Notes under the pieces: model-generated
Database searches by the model: none
Told to the model about the DNA's origin: nothing
Seen by the model: the letters and a program-made list of their open reading frames with translations, nothing else
Position numbers and translations under genes: made by a program
Source of the DNA: Mariprofundus erugo
GTDB lineage: Bacteria > Pseudomonadota > Zetaproteobacteria > Mariprofundales > Mariprofundaceae
Length of the DNA: 64,000 bases
Reading direction: 5' to 3'
NCBI RefSeq assembly: GCF_005818865.1
Contig: NZ_VBRY01000003.1
Span: 62,001-126,000 of the forward strand
Shown here: one piece after another, positions 36,190 to 46,140 of the stretch
How the letters are laid out: each line of letters starts with the position of its first letter
Numbering within the stretch: position 1 is the first letter of the stretch

Positions 36190-37002
36190 ATGCCTGAATT
36201 GCCGGAGGTTGAGGTGGTCTGTCGCGGGCTGGCGCCGGTGGTGGGGCGCAGCATTGTCGGGGTGAGCTGTCACCGGGCAGGGTTGCGCTATCCATTGCCT
36301 GATCTGGCGGGGCTGGCCGGCTGTCGGGTGACGGCAATCAGGCGAAGGGCAAAATATTTGTTATTCGAGCTGGATGACGGGCGGGTATTGATCTGGCATC
36401 TCGGCATGACCGGTCAGTTTCACCTGCTGGCGACACAGGCCCCTGCCGCATTGCACGAACATGTGCAGCTGAATCTGGATGATGGTCGCAGCCTTCGTTA
36501 TCGCGATGCCCGGCGCTTTGGCTATGCCGGCCTGATGGCGGCGGCCGATGTGATGGATCATCCATGGTTTGCACGGCTGGGGCCTGAACCGCTTGGTGAT
36601 GATTTTGATGCGGCGTATCTGTTGGCCTTTTGCCGTGGCCGCAAGGCACCGGTCAAGTCGGTGATCATGGATGCCGGTTGCGTGGTGGGGGTTGGTAATA
36701 TCTATGCCGCCGAATCGTTGTTCAGGGCGGGTATTCATCCGGCCCGTGCTGCAGGGCGCATATCACAGCAGCGGCTGGCGGCACTGGTACTTGCCATTCG
36801 TCAGGTGCTGGCCGAGGCGATCAACGCCGGTGGCAGTACGATCAGCGATTTTGTTAAAGCCGATGGCAAGCCGGGCTACTTCGCCCACAGTTTTCAGGTC
36901 TATGGGCGGGAGGGTGAGCCCTGTCTGCGCTGCGGTACTGTGATCCGGCGCATGGTACAGTCGGGGCGAAGCAGCTTTTATTGCCCGGACTGCCAGCATT
37001 AA
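36190..37002 (+). CDS. mutM: Formamidopyrimidine-DNA glycosylase
   Basis: Fpg removes 8-oxoguanine and FapyG. After Met removal the protein begins PELPEVEV, where Pro1 is the nucleophile and Glu2 is catalytic, so ATG 36190 (after AGGAG at 36176-36180) is the true start. H2TH elements surround VVGVGNIYAAESLFRAGI, and the C-terminal zinc finger is CLRCGTVIRRMVQSGRSSFYCPDC. 270 residues. mutT elsewhere in the window belongs to the same GO defence against oxidised guanine. Confidence 0.97.
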   Translation: MPELPEVEVVCRGLAPVVGRSIVGVSCHRAGLRYPLPDLAGLAGCRVTAIRRRAKYLLFELDDGRVLIWHLGMTGQFHLLATQAPAALHEHVQLNLDDGRSLRYRDARRFGYAGLMAAADVMDHPWFARLGPEPLGDDFDAAYLLAFCRGRKAPVKSVIMDAGCVVGVGNIYAAESLFRAGIHPARAAGRISQQRLAALVLAIRQVLAEAINAGGSTISDFVKADGKPGYFAHSFQVYGREGEPCLRCGTVIRRMVQSGRSSFYCPDCQH

Positions 37003-37281
37003 GTGGATGTGATTGATTGCGGCCTCGGGCAAAATTACTTTGTGAGGGTAGCGGCATGGTGATGCTCACCCGGCGTCGGTAAAGCCGTCCGCTCCCGTGG
37101 TCCGGCCGGATTGCGGTATCCATTTATGGGCTGCCCGGAAGTGCAGGACTCATCACGGCTTGCCGTGCCGGCTGCATCTGCCGCAGGCGGGCGGTCACAT
37201 CTAATCCCGTGAAAAAGATCCACTGCAAGGGTAATATGCGCCGACTTTTTACGGGCAGATAGCGATTGCCTCGGAGGTATG

Positions 37282-38988
37282 ATGAAACAGGCACTGGAAC
37301 TGGCATTGCAGGGCGCACTACAAGAGTTGTTGAAGGACCACCCGGATGCTGTTGCTCCCGAGGTGCAGCTGACGCGTCCGAAAATCAAGGAGCATGGTGA
37401 TTATGCCGCCAATGTGGCGATGCCACTGGCCCGTGTGCTGAAGAAAAGTCCGCAACAGGTTGCCGCAGCCCTGCTTGAGGTCGTGAAGTGGCCGGATTCG
37501 GTCGTCGGTGCTGACATTGCCGGCCCCGGTTTCATCAATATCCGCCTGCGCCAGGCCAGTGAAGCTGAGGTGCTGAAAACGATTATCTCCGCAGCTGAGA
37601 ATTACGGGCGTGCTGCCGGTGTGGACGATACGGGCCGGATTAATCTGGAGTTTGTCTCTGCCAATCCGACCGGACCGATGCATGTCGGGCATGGACGGGG
37701 AGCAGTCGTCGGCGACTCGCTGGCCAATCTGCTCAAGGCTGTCGGTAAAAATGTGCAGCGTGAATATTATATCAATGATGCCGGTGCCCAGGTCGGTGTG
37801 CTGGCAAACAGCGTCTGGTTGCGCATGCAGGAGTTGCAGGGGGAAGAGATTGATTTCCCTGATGGTGCCTATCCGGGTGAATATATTGTCCAGATTGCTG
37901 CGGACCTTTTGCAGCAACACGATTATCAGGCCTTGTCTGCCATGGATGCCGCTGATCGCGCCGCACTGATCGGGCGAGCCGCCATTGATGCGAATATGGC
38001 GATGATTCGCGATGATCTGCAGGCGATCGGTATCAGCTTCGACCTCTATTTTTCCGAGCAGAGTCTGCACGCAAGCGGCAGAGTCAACGAGCTGATCGAT
38101 AAATTGCGCAGCGATGGTGTTGTTTACACCGGCACGCTGCCACCGCCAAAGGGCAAGGAGATCGAGGATTATACGCCGGTTGAGCAGCAGCTGTTCCGGA
38201 CAACGGATTTCGGCGATGATGTTGATCGCCCTCTGGCCAAGCAGGATGGCACGGCAACCTATTTTGCCGCCGATATCGCCTACCATTACGACAAGCATCT
38301 GCGTGGTTTTGACCGGATGATCGATGTCTGGGGTGCTGACCACGGTGGTTATGTGTCGCGCGTACAGGCGGCGATGAAGGCTTTAACCGGCCGTGATGCG
38401 CAGCCGGATGTGCTTCTGGTGCAGATGGTGAATCTGACCCGTGATGGCAAGCCGGTGAAGATGTCCAAGCGGGCCGGCACGTTTGTCACCCTGCGCGAAG
38501 TGGTGGATGAAGTGGGGCGTGATGCTGTTCGTTTCAACTTCATGACCCGCCGCGTTGAAAGTCAGCTGGATTTTGATCTTGAGGGTGCCAAACAGAAGAA
38601 CGACGAAAATCCGGTCTATTATGTGCAGTATGCCCATGCCCGTATTGCCGCGATTCTGCGCAAGGCGGAGGAGGAGGGGCACACCCTCGGTGATCCGGAT
38701 GATGTGGATGTCTCGGTGCTGACCTCACATGAGGAGCAGCGTCTGGTGGCGCATCTGCTCTCCTATCCGGAAGCCTTGCAGAAGGCGGCTGAGCGGCTTG
38801 AGGCCTATCGTGTGGCGACGTTTGCCATGCGTCTGGCTGCCGATTTCCACAGTTTTTATCATAAAAACAGGGTTGTGACCGATGATGTGGTCCTTACCCG
38901 TGCCCGTATGCTGTTGATTCGGGCGGTTGGTCAGGTGATTAGCAATGCGCTGACCATTCTCGGTGTGTCGGCGCCGGAACGGATGTAA
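37282..38988 (+). CDS. argS: Arginyl-tRNA synthetase
   Basis: Class I synthetase of 568 residues. The Arg-specific N-terminal Add-1 domain runs to about residue 110, then the HIGH motif appears as HVGHGRGAVVGDS, the KMSKS-like loop as KMSKRAGTFV and a helical anticodon domain ends in ISNALTILGVSAPERM. ATG 37282 follows GGAGG with 4-base spacing; the ATG three bases earlier is possible. It is the first gene of an argS-SPOR-kinase run; the 279 bases upstream hold nothing I recognise, and no T-box is visible. Confidence 0.97.
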   Translation: MKQALELALQGALQELLKDHPDAVAPEVQLTRPKIKEHGDYAANVAMPLARVLKKSPQQVAAALLEVVKWPDSVVGADIAGPGFINIRLRQASEAEVLKTIISAAENYGRAAGVDDTGRINLEFVSANPTGPMHVGHGRGAVVGDSLANLLKAVGKNVQREYYINDAGAQVGVLANSVWLRMQELQGEEIDFPDGAYPGEYIVQIAADLLQQHDYQALSAMDAADRAALIGRAAIDANMAMIRDDLQAIGISFDLYFSEQSLHASGRVNELIDKLRSDGVVYTGTLPPPKGKEIEDYTPVEQQLFRTTDFGDDVDRPLAKQDGTATYFAADIAYHYDKHLRGFDRMIDVWGADHGGYVSRVQAAMKALTGRDAQPDVLLVQMVNLTRDGKPVKMSKRAGTFVTLREVVDEVGRDAVRFNFMTRRVESQLDFDLEGAKQKNDENPVYYVQYAHARIAAILRKAEEEGHTLGDPDDVDVSVLTSHEEQRLVAHLLSYPEALQKAAERLEAYRVATFAMRLAADFHSFYHKNRVVTDDVVLTRARMLLIRAVGQVISNALTILGVSAPERM

Positions 38989-39776
38989 TGGCCAAGCAGG
39001 ATTTTGCCCGGCTGGAGGCTCCCAGTCGCAAGGACAAGAAGCAGGATGGCATCTCGGTTGTATCGGTCGTTGCCATTGTGCTGATTGCCGGCCTCTGCTT
39101 TGTGGCCGGCTACTGGATTGGCGGGCAACAGGGGGGCGGTGCAGGTGAGCATGGTGTGCCACAGGCCAAGCTTGATGCACTGCAGGCAAAACTGGATGAG
39201 AAAGCAGCTGAAAATCATGTGTTGCAGGCCAATATCGAGGGGTTGCAGGAGCAGGTCGAGCTGTGGAAGGCGAAGGCTCAGCAGAGTGCCCATGCCCGTG
39301 TGGGGAATCTGCAGTTTTACAGTGAGTTGCCGAAACAGTCGGTGAAGCCGTCACCTGTGCTGGAGCCTGCACCGGAGCCGGAAGCAGATGCGCATGTGGA
39401 TACCCGGCCTGTGGCTGCGGCCAGGGTTGAGGTAAAACCGGTGGCCGTGGATGCCCATCCTGCGGCGGCAACCAGAAGTGAGGTGAAGCAGGCGTTGCCT
39501 GCCGAGACGGCAGCCGTTGTGGCGCCTGCCGTTGATGATGCGCTCTATCGTATTCAGATCGCCTCGTTTCGCAGCCGGGAAGATGCCAACAGTATGCAGC
39601 AGAAGCTGACTCAGGCCGGTTTCAGGGCGCTGGTGGAGACGGTTGAACTGGGCGACAAGGGGACGTGGTACCGTATTTTTGCCGGTCCTTATGGCGGCAG
39701 GATTGAGGCGGACAAGCAACTGGCCGATATCGAACAGAAGGTGCACGTGAAGGGGTTGTTGATTCGTGGTGGATGA
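38988..39776 (+). CDS. SPOR-domain inner-membrane protein, FtsN-like
   Basis: After a short basic cytoplasmic end, residues about 22-45 (ISVVSVVAIVLIAGLCFVAGY) form one membrane helix. A periplasmic coiled coil (about 58-100) and a Pro/Ala/Val/Glu linker (to about 175) follow. The C-terminal SPOR domain (YRIQIASFRSREDANSMQQK ... YRIFAGPYGG) binds denuded septal peptidoglycan. This domain order is that of FtsN/DedD division proteins. Its start overlaps the argS stop (TAATG) and its end overlaps the next gene by 11 bases. Confidence 0.85.
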   Translation: MAKQDFARLEAPSRKDKKQDGISVVSVVAIVLIAGLCFVAGYWIGGQQGGGAGEHGVPQAKLDALQAKLDEKAAENHVLQANIEGLQEQVELWKAKAQQSAHARVGNLQFYSELPKQSVKPSPVLEPAPEPEADAHVDTRPVAAARVEVKPVAVDAHPAAATRSEVKQALPAETAAVVAPAVDDALYRIQIASFRSREDANSMQQKLTQAGFRALVETVELGDKGTWYRIFAGPYGGRIEADKQLADIEQKVHVKGLLIRGG

Positions 39777-40758
39777 GAACAGAAGTGACCTGCGCCATGC
39801 ATGGCTGCATCGGGTGCTGACAGAGGCGTTTGATGTGCGGCCATTGGCCGGAGATGCATCATTCCGCCGTTATTTCAGGGTCAGACAGGGTGAGTGCAGC
39901 TATGTGTTGATGGACGCACCTCCACCGCACGAGGATGTGCGGCCGTTTTTGCATGTGCGTGAATGGCTGGAACAGGCTGGTTTGCGGGTATCACAGTTGT
40001 ATGCAGCCGATATTGAGCAGGGCCTTCTCCTGCTTGAGGATTTCGGTGACCTGACATGGGCTGTGCACCTGGGCTCAGGCGGTGATGCAGCCCCCATGCT
40101 TGCCGATGCCCTGCGGCAGCTGCATCGGTTGCAGGCATCTGCTCCAACCGTAACGCTGGCGCCGTTTGATCTGGCGCGTATGCGTCGTGAGTGTGACCTT
40201 TATCTGGACTGGTACCTTCCCTGTGTGGCCGGTTTCACTCCGGATGAAGGCCAGAGAGAGGCATTTCATGCCGGCTTGCATCAGGCGCTGTTGCAGATTG
40301 AAGCGCTGCCGCGCGTACCTGTACACCTGGATTATCATAGCCGTAACCTGATGTTGCCGGCGGGAGGTCTGCCGCTTGGTCAGATTGACTATCAGGATGC
40401 TGTTGCGGGCCCCGTCACCTATGACCTGGCATCGCTGCTGTATGACTGTTATCAGGATTACCCCGAAGAGATGCGCCGGCAGTGGAGCCGCGAATTTTTC
40501 ACTGCATTGCCCGATGATCTGGCTGCAGCCTTTAGCGATTTCAAGCAGTGGCACCGTCTGCTGCGTCTGACCGCTCTGCAGCGTCATATCAAGGCGATCG
40601 GTATTTTTGCCAGGCTGGCTCATCGTGATGGCAAGCGGCAGTTTCTTGATGAAATCCCGCTGACACGCCGCCATCTGTTCGACGAGCTGGCATTCCTCGG
40701 CTGGGCTGAGGCCGATTGCCCGTTGCTTTTTTGTCGACCGGCGGCTGTGTCCGTATAA
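39766..40758 (+). CDS. Aminoglycoside-phosphotransferase-fold kinase, AmgK-like
   Basis: The 330-residue protein has the kinase-fold marks LAGDASFRRYFRV near the N terminus, the Brenner-type catalytic HLDYHSRNLM, and IDYQDAVAGPVTYDLASLL. This set matches AmgK, a cell-wall sugar (N-acetylmuramate/GlcNAc) anomeric kinase of peptidoglycan recycling; its usual partner murU is not visible here. Recycling is plausible, since mpl is also present in the window. GTG 39766 overlaps the SPOR gene. Other sugar or choline kinase-like roles are not excluded. Confidence 0.75.
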   Translation: MVDENRSDLRHAWLHRVLTEAFDVRPLAGDASFRRYFRVRQGECSYVLMDAPPPHEDVRPFLHVREWLEQAGLRVSQLYAADIEQGLLLLEDFGDLTWAVHLGSGGDAAPMLADALRQLHRLQASAPTVTLAPFDLARMRRECDLYLDWYLPCVAGFTPDEGQREAFHAGLHQALLQIEALPRVPVHLDYHSRNLMLPAGGLPLGQIDYQDAVAGPVTYDLASLLYDCYQDYPEEMRRQWSREFFTALPDDLAAAFSDFKQWHRLLRLTALQRHIKAIGIFARLAHRDGKRQFLDEIPLTRRHLFDELAFLGWAEADCPLLFCRPAAVSV

Positions 40759-40818
40759 AAACTGCGCTTGTCGGGATGGTCTTATCGCGTAGCGTGACGA
40801 TTTTTTAAGGAGGTCGCC

Positions 40819-41298
40819 ATGCAAATTGCCGACAACAAGGTTGTATCCATTCATTACACCCTGACCAACGATGACGGAGAGGTTATCGATTCATCCCGTG
40901 ATGCGGAGCCGCTGGTCTATCTGCATGGTGCGGAAAATATTATCCCCGGTCTTGAGCAGGCTCTTGCCGGCAAGGTTGCCGGCGATGATCTGAAGGTGAG
41001 TATTGCGCCATCAGATGCCTATGGCGATTTTGATGAAAATATGGTCCAGGTGGTACCGCGCGAGATGTTTCAGGGCGTCGATACGCTGGAGCCCGGCATG
41101 GAATTTCAGGCGCAGACCTCGCAGGGCGTGCAGGTGATCCGAATCGCTGCTGTTGATGGTGATGATATTACCATCGACGGAAATCATCCGCTGGCAGGTG
41201 AAACGCTGCACTTTGATGTCAGTGTGGCTGCTGTGCGTGAGGCCAGCGAGGAAGAGCTGGCGCATGGTCATGTGCATGGCCATGGTGGTTGCCACTGA
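40819..41298 (+). CDS. slyD: FKBP-type peptidyl-prolyl isomerase, SlyD-like
   Basis: The 159-residue protein starts with MQIADNKVVSIHYTLTNDDG, has the SlyD-like IF chaperone insert (APSDAYGDFDENMVQVVPRE) and closes the FKBP core with VSVAAVREASEEE. The C-terminal tail HGHVHGHGGCH is a metal-binding His/Cys tail, shorter than E. coli's. SlyD folds proline-limited proteins and supplies Ni2+ to hydrogenase. AAGGAGG sits ideally before the ATG. A terminator follows, and the restriction island begins after it. Confidence 0.93.
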   Translation: MQIADNKVVSIHYTLTNDDGEVIDSSRDAEPLVYLHGAENIIPGLEQALAGKVAGDDLKVSIAPSDAYGDFDENMVQVVPREMFQGVDTLEPGMEFQAQTSQGVQVIRIAAVDGDDITIDGNHPLAGETLHFDVSVAAVREASEEELAHGHVHGHGGCH

Positions 41299-41318
41299 TA
41301 ACAACGGTTGAAGGAGAG

Positions 41319-41347
41319 AGGGGTTGCGCTGGCAGCCCCTTTTTTTT
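41319..41347 (+). terminator. Rho-independent terminator after slyD
   Basis: AGGGGTTGC (41319-41327) pairs with GCAGCCCCT (41332-41340; one G-T pair) around GCTG, followed by a T run. Confidence 0.9.
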
Positions 41348-41400
41348 GTGCCCATCGGCGGTTGTTGTGGTTGATGAATGTCGGGGTGGCAATCTATCAG
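41341..41400. repeat. 60-bp imperfect direct repeat, left border copy
   Basis: This segment (from the T run after slyD through GGTTGTTGTGGTTGATGAA to CAATCTATCAG) matches 49924-49983 at 52 of 60 positions without gaps. The two copies flank the restriction island of about 8.5 kb in the same orientation, so they may mark its borders. Confidence 0.75.
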
Positions 41401-41402
41401 CA

Positions 41403-41552
41403 GTGACAGGGAGTCGGATCATTAAATCCGTCGATGAAAATGCGCGAAACAAGTCCTGACCCCTATTGTGTGACCCCTATTGTGGTGACAGGGCGTCGGA
41501 TCATTAAATCCGTCGATGAAAATGCGCGAAACGAGTCCTGACCCCTATTGTG
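41403..41552. repeat. 68-bp direct repeat pair with internal CTGACCCCTATTG motifs
   Basis: Copy 1 at 41403-41470 and copy 2 at 41485-41552 differ at only two positions. A partial third copy of the end (TGACCCCTATTGTG) fills 41471-41484. The motif CTGACCCC(T)ATTG recurs in inverted form beyond the other end of the island (49725-49764). The region has no gene from 41299 to 41620. Confidence 0.85.
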
Positions 41553-41620
41553 CTGCATCTAAATCGCCTTCGTAAAACAGATAGTTCCTAGAACTTCCGG
41601 AGCGCATCAGTTATCTCCCA

Positions 41621-44600
41621 TCAAGCCAGCCCAAAATACCGCTCAAAGAACTCGGTCAGTTTGCCAAGTACAGTCTGCTTCTTCTCGGAGTGATTGTTGT
41701 TCCGAGAGAAGCGAGAGACTGGTGGCATGATGTTAGTGATAGCAATGCCTCCAGATGAAATACCCCCATCGCGGAAAGCATCCTCTACAAACTTCTTTGT
41801 CTCATCCGGCTTCAGATTTTCTTCAGTGATAATCTGATCGAGTTCCTCACGCTTTCTCTTCTCGATGAAGGCCAACCACTCTTCATCCACCTTGGCTGAG
41901 GCTGAGAGCGATTTCACAAACTGAGTGATGAGGTCTTTCTTGTTGCGCAGCGATGGGCTGGAGTTAATCGCCCGGTCAATCGTTGCCTGTATCTCTTTAT
42001 CTTCGCCTGCGCCCTTCGATTTCAGATACTTCTCAACCAGCATCAGGATGTAATCCACATTGATTTCGATCTGCTTGATGAGTTCAATCTCAAACACGAT
42101 GTCGTCATTGATGGCTTCTTTCTCACCGTCATCTTTGGTGCGGAAATCAGCGTAGATATTCAGGTAGAGGCTCTGATAGTCCTGAAAATCACGGTCGCTA
42201 AGGATTTCATTGCCGGTGAAATCATCGAATGAGGTCAGGATGTTCTTCAGACGCAGGATGGCACCGAAGAGTTTGATAAATGCCTTCTGAGCCTCTTCTC
42301 CGATGATAGGGAGGCTAAGGGGATAATCAGTGGTGAGTTGCTCAACCCGCTTCTCATATTCTTTGTAATACTCGGCATACGGCTTTAACAGCACGATGCC
42401 CTTGGCATCCTTGTTGCCGAACAGCGACAGCGCATCGTTGGTTTCTTTCTCCAGGTCGCGGAAGGCTACGATGTTTCCGTAGGTCTTCACCGAGTTAAGG
42501 ATACGGTTGGTTCGTGAATACGCCTGAATAAGGCCGTGCGCCTTCAGGTTCTTATCCACCCAGAGCGTATTGAGCGTGGTCGCATCAAAGCCAGTCAGGA
42601 ACATATTCACCACGATGACCATATCCAACTCGCGGTTCTTTAACCGCAATGTCAGGTCTTTGTAGTAGTTCTGGAACTTGTCGGCAGATGTATCGAAACT
42701 GGTGCCGAACATCGTGTTGTAGTCTCTGATTGTGGCATCCAAAAAATCACGCGAACTCTGGTCCAGCCCAGCGGTTTCAAACTCTTCTTCTCCAAGTATG
42801 CCGCTTTCGTCATCCTCATTGGCTGCGAAACTGTATATCAGGCCAATCTTGAGGCACTTATCCGAAGGCAAATCCTTCTGCTGCTTGGCAAACTCAAGGT
42901 AGTAGCGTTTAGCCGCATCAATCGAAGCCGTCGCAAACAGTGAATTGAAGCCCACCATCCGCTTATCACCCAGCGTATAACTGGAACTACGTTTGGTTTT
43001 CTGGTCAAAGTGTTCACGGATATAGGCAACGACCTGCTCGGTACGTTCCGGCGACAGCAAGGCCCGTTCAGTGTCGATGGCCGATACTTTCTTATCCTTG
43101 ATGTGCTCTGAGAGTTTCAGGGTGTTGATATAGTCGATACGGAACGGCAGCACATTCTTATCGTTAATCGCATCGACAATCGTATAGGAGTGGAGTTTGT
43201 CTCCGAATGCCTGTGCTGTGGTTCGTGCCGAGCCTTTGAGACTGCTGGAGGCATTGGCCGCAAAGATGGGCGTGCCGGTAAAACCGAACAGGTGATAGCG
43301 CTTAAATGAGCGGGTGATTTCCTGATGCATATCACCGAATTGGCTGCGGTGGCACTCATCAAAGATGACGACAACCGGCTTTTCATAGATGGGGTGCGCT
43401 TTGTGTTTGGCTACAAAACGGCTCAACTTCTGAATGGTGGTAATGATGATGGTCGCAGCCGGGTCTTCCAGTTGCTTCTTGAGCACCGTGGTTGAGGTAT
43501 TGGAGTTGGCCGCACCTTTCTCAAAGCGTTCGTATTCACGCATCGTCTGGTAATCAAGGTCTTTGCGGTCCACAACGAACAGCACTTTATCAATGTTCGG
43601 CAGGTTCCTTGCCAGTTGCGCTGCCTTAAAACTGGTCAGTGTCTTACCTGAGCCTGTGGTGTGCCAGATGTAGCCGCCTGCTTCTATGTGGCCCTGCTTC
43701 TTCTGATTGGATGAAGTGAGGATGCGCAGCAGGATGTTTTCAGCCGCCACAATCTGATATGGACGCATCACCAGTAGTTTGCGGTCCACATCAAACACAC
43801 AGTATTTGGTGAGAACATTCAGCAATGAATGCTTGGCGAAGAAGGTCTTGGTAAAGCCGGTCAGTTCAGTGATTGGCCGGTTCTTCGCATCCGCCCACCA
43901 ACTTGTGAATGCGAAACTGTTGGATGTCTTGCTCTTGTTGCGCTTGCTGGTCTGCTCTTTCAGATGGCCATCGCGCACGGTGTTGCTGTAATACTTGGTC
44001 AGCGTGCCATTGCTGATGACGAAGAGTTGGACGTATTCAAACAACCCTGAGCCAGCCCAGAAACTATCGCGCTGATAGCGATTGATCTGATTGAACGCTT
44101 CGCGGATATCCACGCCGCGCCGCTTGAGTTCGATATGAACCATCGGCAAGCCGTTCACCAGAATGCTTACGTCATAGCGGTTGGCTCGTTTCCCCTCCAC
44201 CTCATATTGGTTAATCACCTGTAGCCGGTTGTTGTGGATGTTGGCCTTATCAATCAGGTAGATGTTTTTAACACTGCCATCATCGCGCTTGAGCACCTGG
44301 ATGTGGTCTTCCTGAATACGGGTGGTTTTCTCGATGATGCCGTCATTGGCTCCGGAGACCTTTTCACGAAAAAAACCATCCCACTCGCTATCGGAGAACT
44401 CGGTTTTGTTCAGCGCCTCTAACTGACGGCGAAGGTTGGCGACCAGTTCCGCCTCAGAGGTGATTGGCAGGTATTCATAAGCCTGAGACTGGAGTTGTTT
44501 GATAAGGGCCTTTTCCAGAGCGTCTTCACTCTGATATGACGCTTCCCGCACCTCATCGGCAACGAACTCTGAAACCACCGTGCTCTCATCCGAAACGGCA

Positions 44601-44638
44601 ATCGGCGCATAGCGGTATGTGGTTTGTTCTTCAGTCAT
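41621..44638 (-). CDS. hsdR: Type I restriction enzyme, HsdR subunit
   Basis: The 1005-residue protein has an N-terminal PD-(D/E)xK nuclease (D156 in RYDVSIL, E170-x-K172 in IELKRRG) and then the SF2 translocase: Walker A TTGSGKT (327-333), DECHRSQFGD (427-436), the FTGTPIF motif, and late helicase motifs. A C-terminal helical part contacts the methylase core. Length and order are those of type IC HsdR (like EcoR124I). It cuts unmodified DNA at random distances after ATP-driven translocation. Its ATG overlaps the DUF4143 stop; no reading-frame break is seen. Confidence 0.96.
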   Translation of the reverse strand: MTEEQTTYRYAPIAVSDESTVVSEFVADEVREASYQSEDALEKALIKQLQSQAYEYLPITSEAELVANLRRQLEALNKTEFSDSEWDGFFREKVSGANDGIIEKTTRIQEDHIQVLKRDDGSVKNIYLIDKANIHNNRLQVINQYEVEGKRANRYDVSILVNGLPMVHIELKRRGVDIREAFNQINRYQRDSFWAGSGLFEYVQLFVISNGTLTKYYSNTVRDGHLKEQTSKRNKSKTSNSFAFTSWWADAKNRPITELTGFTKTFFAKHSLLNVLTKYCVFDVDRKLLVMRPYQIVAAENILLRILTSSNQKKQGHIEAGGYIWHTTGSGKTLTSFKAAQLARNLPNIDKVLFVVDRKDLDYQTMREYERFEKGAANSNTSTTVLKKQLEDPAATIIITTIQKLSRFVAKHKAHPIYEKPVVVIFDECHRSQFGDMHQEITRSFKRYHLFGFTGTPIFAANASSSLKGSARTTAQAFGDKLHSYTIVDAINDKNVLPFRIDYINTLKLSEHIKDKKVSAIDTERALLSPERTEQVVAYIREHFDQKTKRSSSYTLGDKRMVGFNSLFATASIDAAKRYYLEFAKQQKDLPSDKCLKIGLIYSFAANEDDESGILGEEEFETAGLDQSSRDFLDATIRDYNTMFGTSFDTSADKFQNYYKDLTLRLKNRELDMVIVVNMFLTGFDATTLNTLWVDKNLKAHGLIQAYSRTNRILNSVKTYGNIVAFRDLEKETNDALSLFGNKDAKGIVLLKPYAEYYKEYEKRVEQLTTDYPLSLPIIGEEAQKAFIKLFGAILRLKNILTSFDDFTGNEILSDRDFQDYQSLYLNIYADFRTKDDGEKEAINDDIVFEIELIKQIEINVDYILMLVEKYLKSKGAGEDKEIQATIDRAINSSPSLRNKKDLITQFVKSLSASAKVDEEWLAFIEKRKREELDQIITEENLKPDETKKFVEDAFRDGGISSGGIAITNIMPPVSRFSRNNNHSEKKQTVLGKLTEFFERYFGLA

Positions 44639-46068
44639 CCGGTAAACCCGCTGACCTGAGCATCGAAATCAGCCAAACGCCCCCGAACCGCGCTGGCGCC
44701 ATAATGAAAAGCGAGTACGGCGGCGGGCCACTGCCTTACCTCGGCGCCATCAACATCCTTCTTTCCGAACCGGCTGCGCGTGGATGCCCACGCCAACGGC
44801 AGTCGGTTTTTGCTTATGAATCGCATCAAACCTTTGAGAGACTCCGGCTTGTCGACATACCGGTCGCTCCATTTAATTTCCAGCGCACCCGTCGGTTTGA
44901 GGAACTGAGAAGACTCCACCAGATCAACTTCAGAATCCTGGCTTCCCCAGCGGGCATAATTCAGGCGTGCCCCTTCGTGGAAACGCTGAGCAAACAAAGC
45001 GGTCTCCACCAGATGCCCGAACTCCGCCTCATCCGGTTTCCTCGCACCAAACAACCCCGTATACATAGCAGAATTGGTAAGATAAACCTTGAAGTTCCGT
45101 TCTCGCTGATAACGACGACCATCCTGATCCACTCGAAACACCCTCTGAATAAGGAAAGCAGCCTCCAGATATTCGATGTACTTCTGGATTGTCTGCTTGC
45201 CCACGCCACTTCGCTGCGACAACTGCTCAAATGAAACTTCCTCAGCCGTGTTGAAGGCCAACAGCGTAAACAGCGAGTTGAGTTCCTGAATGTCCTTGAT
45301 GCCATACAACTGAGGCAAATCACGCAACAGAACCTTGTCCACGATATCTGATTTAACGAATCGTTCCGGGTTGCTCCGAACCACAGCCGACAAGGCCAAC
45401 TCCGGATAACCGCCATAGTTCACATAATCAACAAACTGCTCATTCAGTAGGGTGATATCATCGAGCACATACCGATTGTGGTACTCCTCCCGAATGGCGG
45501 CAGGCTCTTCGCGTAAGTCCAGGTACTCAGAGAACGTCAGCGGAGGGAGAAGAAAATCCGTAAAACGACCTGCCCCCGACTCTGTGCTTTGGCGTTTGAG
45601 CGCGGCAGCGGCAGAGCCGGACACCAGAATGCGTAAATCAGGGCGATGATCGACCAACGGCTTAAGGTGCTTTTCCCAATCTTTGTGAGACTGTATTTCA
45701 TCGAAAAACAGGTAGCGCGCTCCCTCGCCATCCGGGGCTACGGTTTCAATCTGCTGAATTAGAGAATCAAGCGATTGCCCGTGTAGCAGCGGGTGATCCA
45801 TTTCCACATAAACGATTCGCTGTGCGTTGACCCCGCTTTTCAACAAATCGGCAATCAGGTGGCGTATCAGAATCGTTTTACCAACCCGGCGCGGCCCAAG
45901 CAACACCACAGCACGACGCAAACTTGGTTCCAGCAGCAACTGACGCACGGGGTCCAAATAGGCACGAGGACGCAATTTAAGCGTCTCATTATCCATACAG
46001 GCGCTCTCCCACCACGGATTCAGCCGCTTAAGATGGCTTATAACTTGTTGATCAGAAACGTCTTTCAC
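44635..46068 (-). CDS. AAA-family ATPase with DUF4143 domain
   Basis: The 477-residue protein has Walker A LLGPRRVGKT (about residue 55-64), Walker B YLFFDEIQ (about 117-124), the sensor-like LVSGSAAAALKRQ, and a C-terminal DUF4143 domain with a winged helix (GVGKQTIQKYIEYLEAAFLI) and a nuclease-like end (DLVESS, LEIKW). These proteins are widespread, mobile and often near restriction or toxin genes, but no confirmed biochemical role can be given from sequence. Here it sits between the hsdS/rhuM region and hsdR and overlaps the hsdR start by four bases. Confidence 0.88.
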   Translation of the reverse strand: MKDVSDQQVISHLKRLNPWWESACMDNETLKLRPRAYLDPVRQLLLEPSLRRAVVLLGPRRVGKTILIRHLIADLLKSGVNAQRIVYVEMDHPLLHGQSLDSLIQQIETVAPDGEGARYLFFDEIQSHKDWEKHLKPLVDHRPDLRILVSGSAAAALKRQSTESGAGRFTDFLLPPLTFSEYLDLREEPAAIREEYHNRYVLDDITLLNEQFVDYVNYGGYPELALSAVVRSNPERFVKSDIVDKVLLRDLPQLYGIKDIQELNSLFTLLAFNTAEEVSFEQLSQRSGVGKQTIQKYIEYLEAAFLIQRVFRVDQDGRRYQRERNFKVYLTNSAMYTGLFGARKPDEAEFGHLVETALFAQRFHEGARLNYARWGSQDSEVDLVESSQFLKPTGALEIKWSDRYVDKPESLKGLMRFISKNRLPLAWASTRSRFGKKDVDGAEVRQWPAAVLAFHYGASAVRGRLADFDAQVSGFTG

Positions 46069-46140
46069 AAAAAAACCCCGTTAAGCATACCTTTCTGTGC
46101 TTAACAATAACAAGTCCAGACACACCATCAAGAACGACTT

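Noticed and set aside
37003-37281. T-box or other riboswitch before argS
   Set aside because: No specifier-loop or T-box core (TGGNACCGCG) and no terminator/antiterminator pair were seen.
37318-38343. A 341-codon frame antisense to argS
   Set aside because: Shadow of argS; no start signal or domain.
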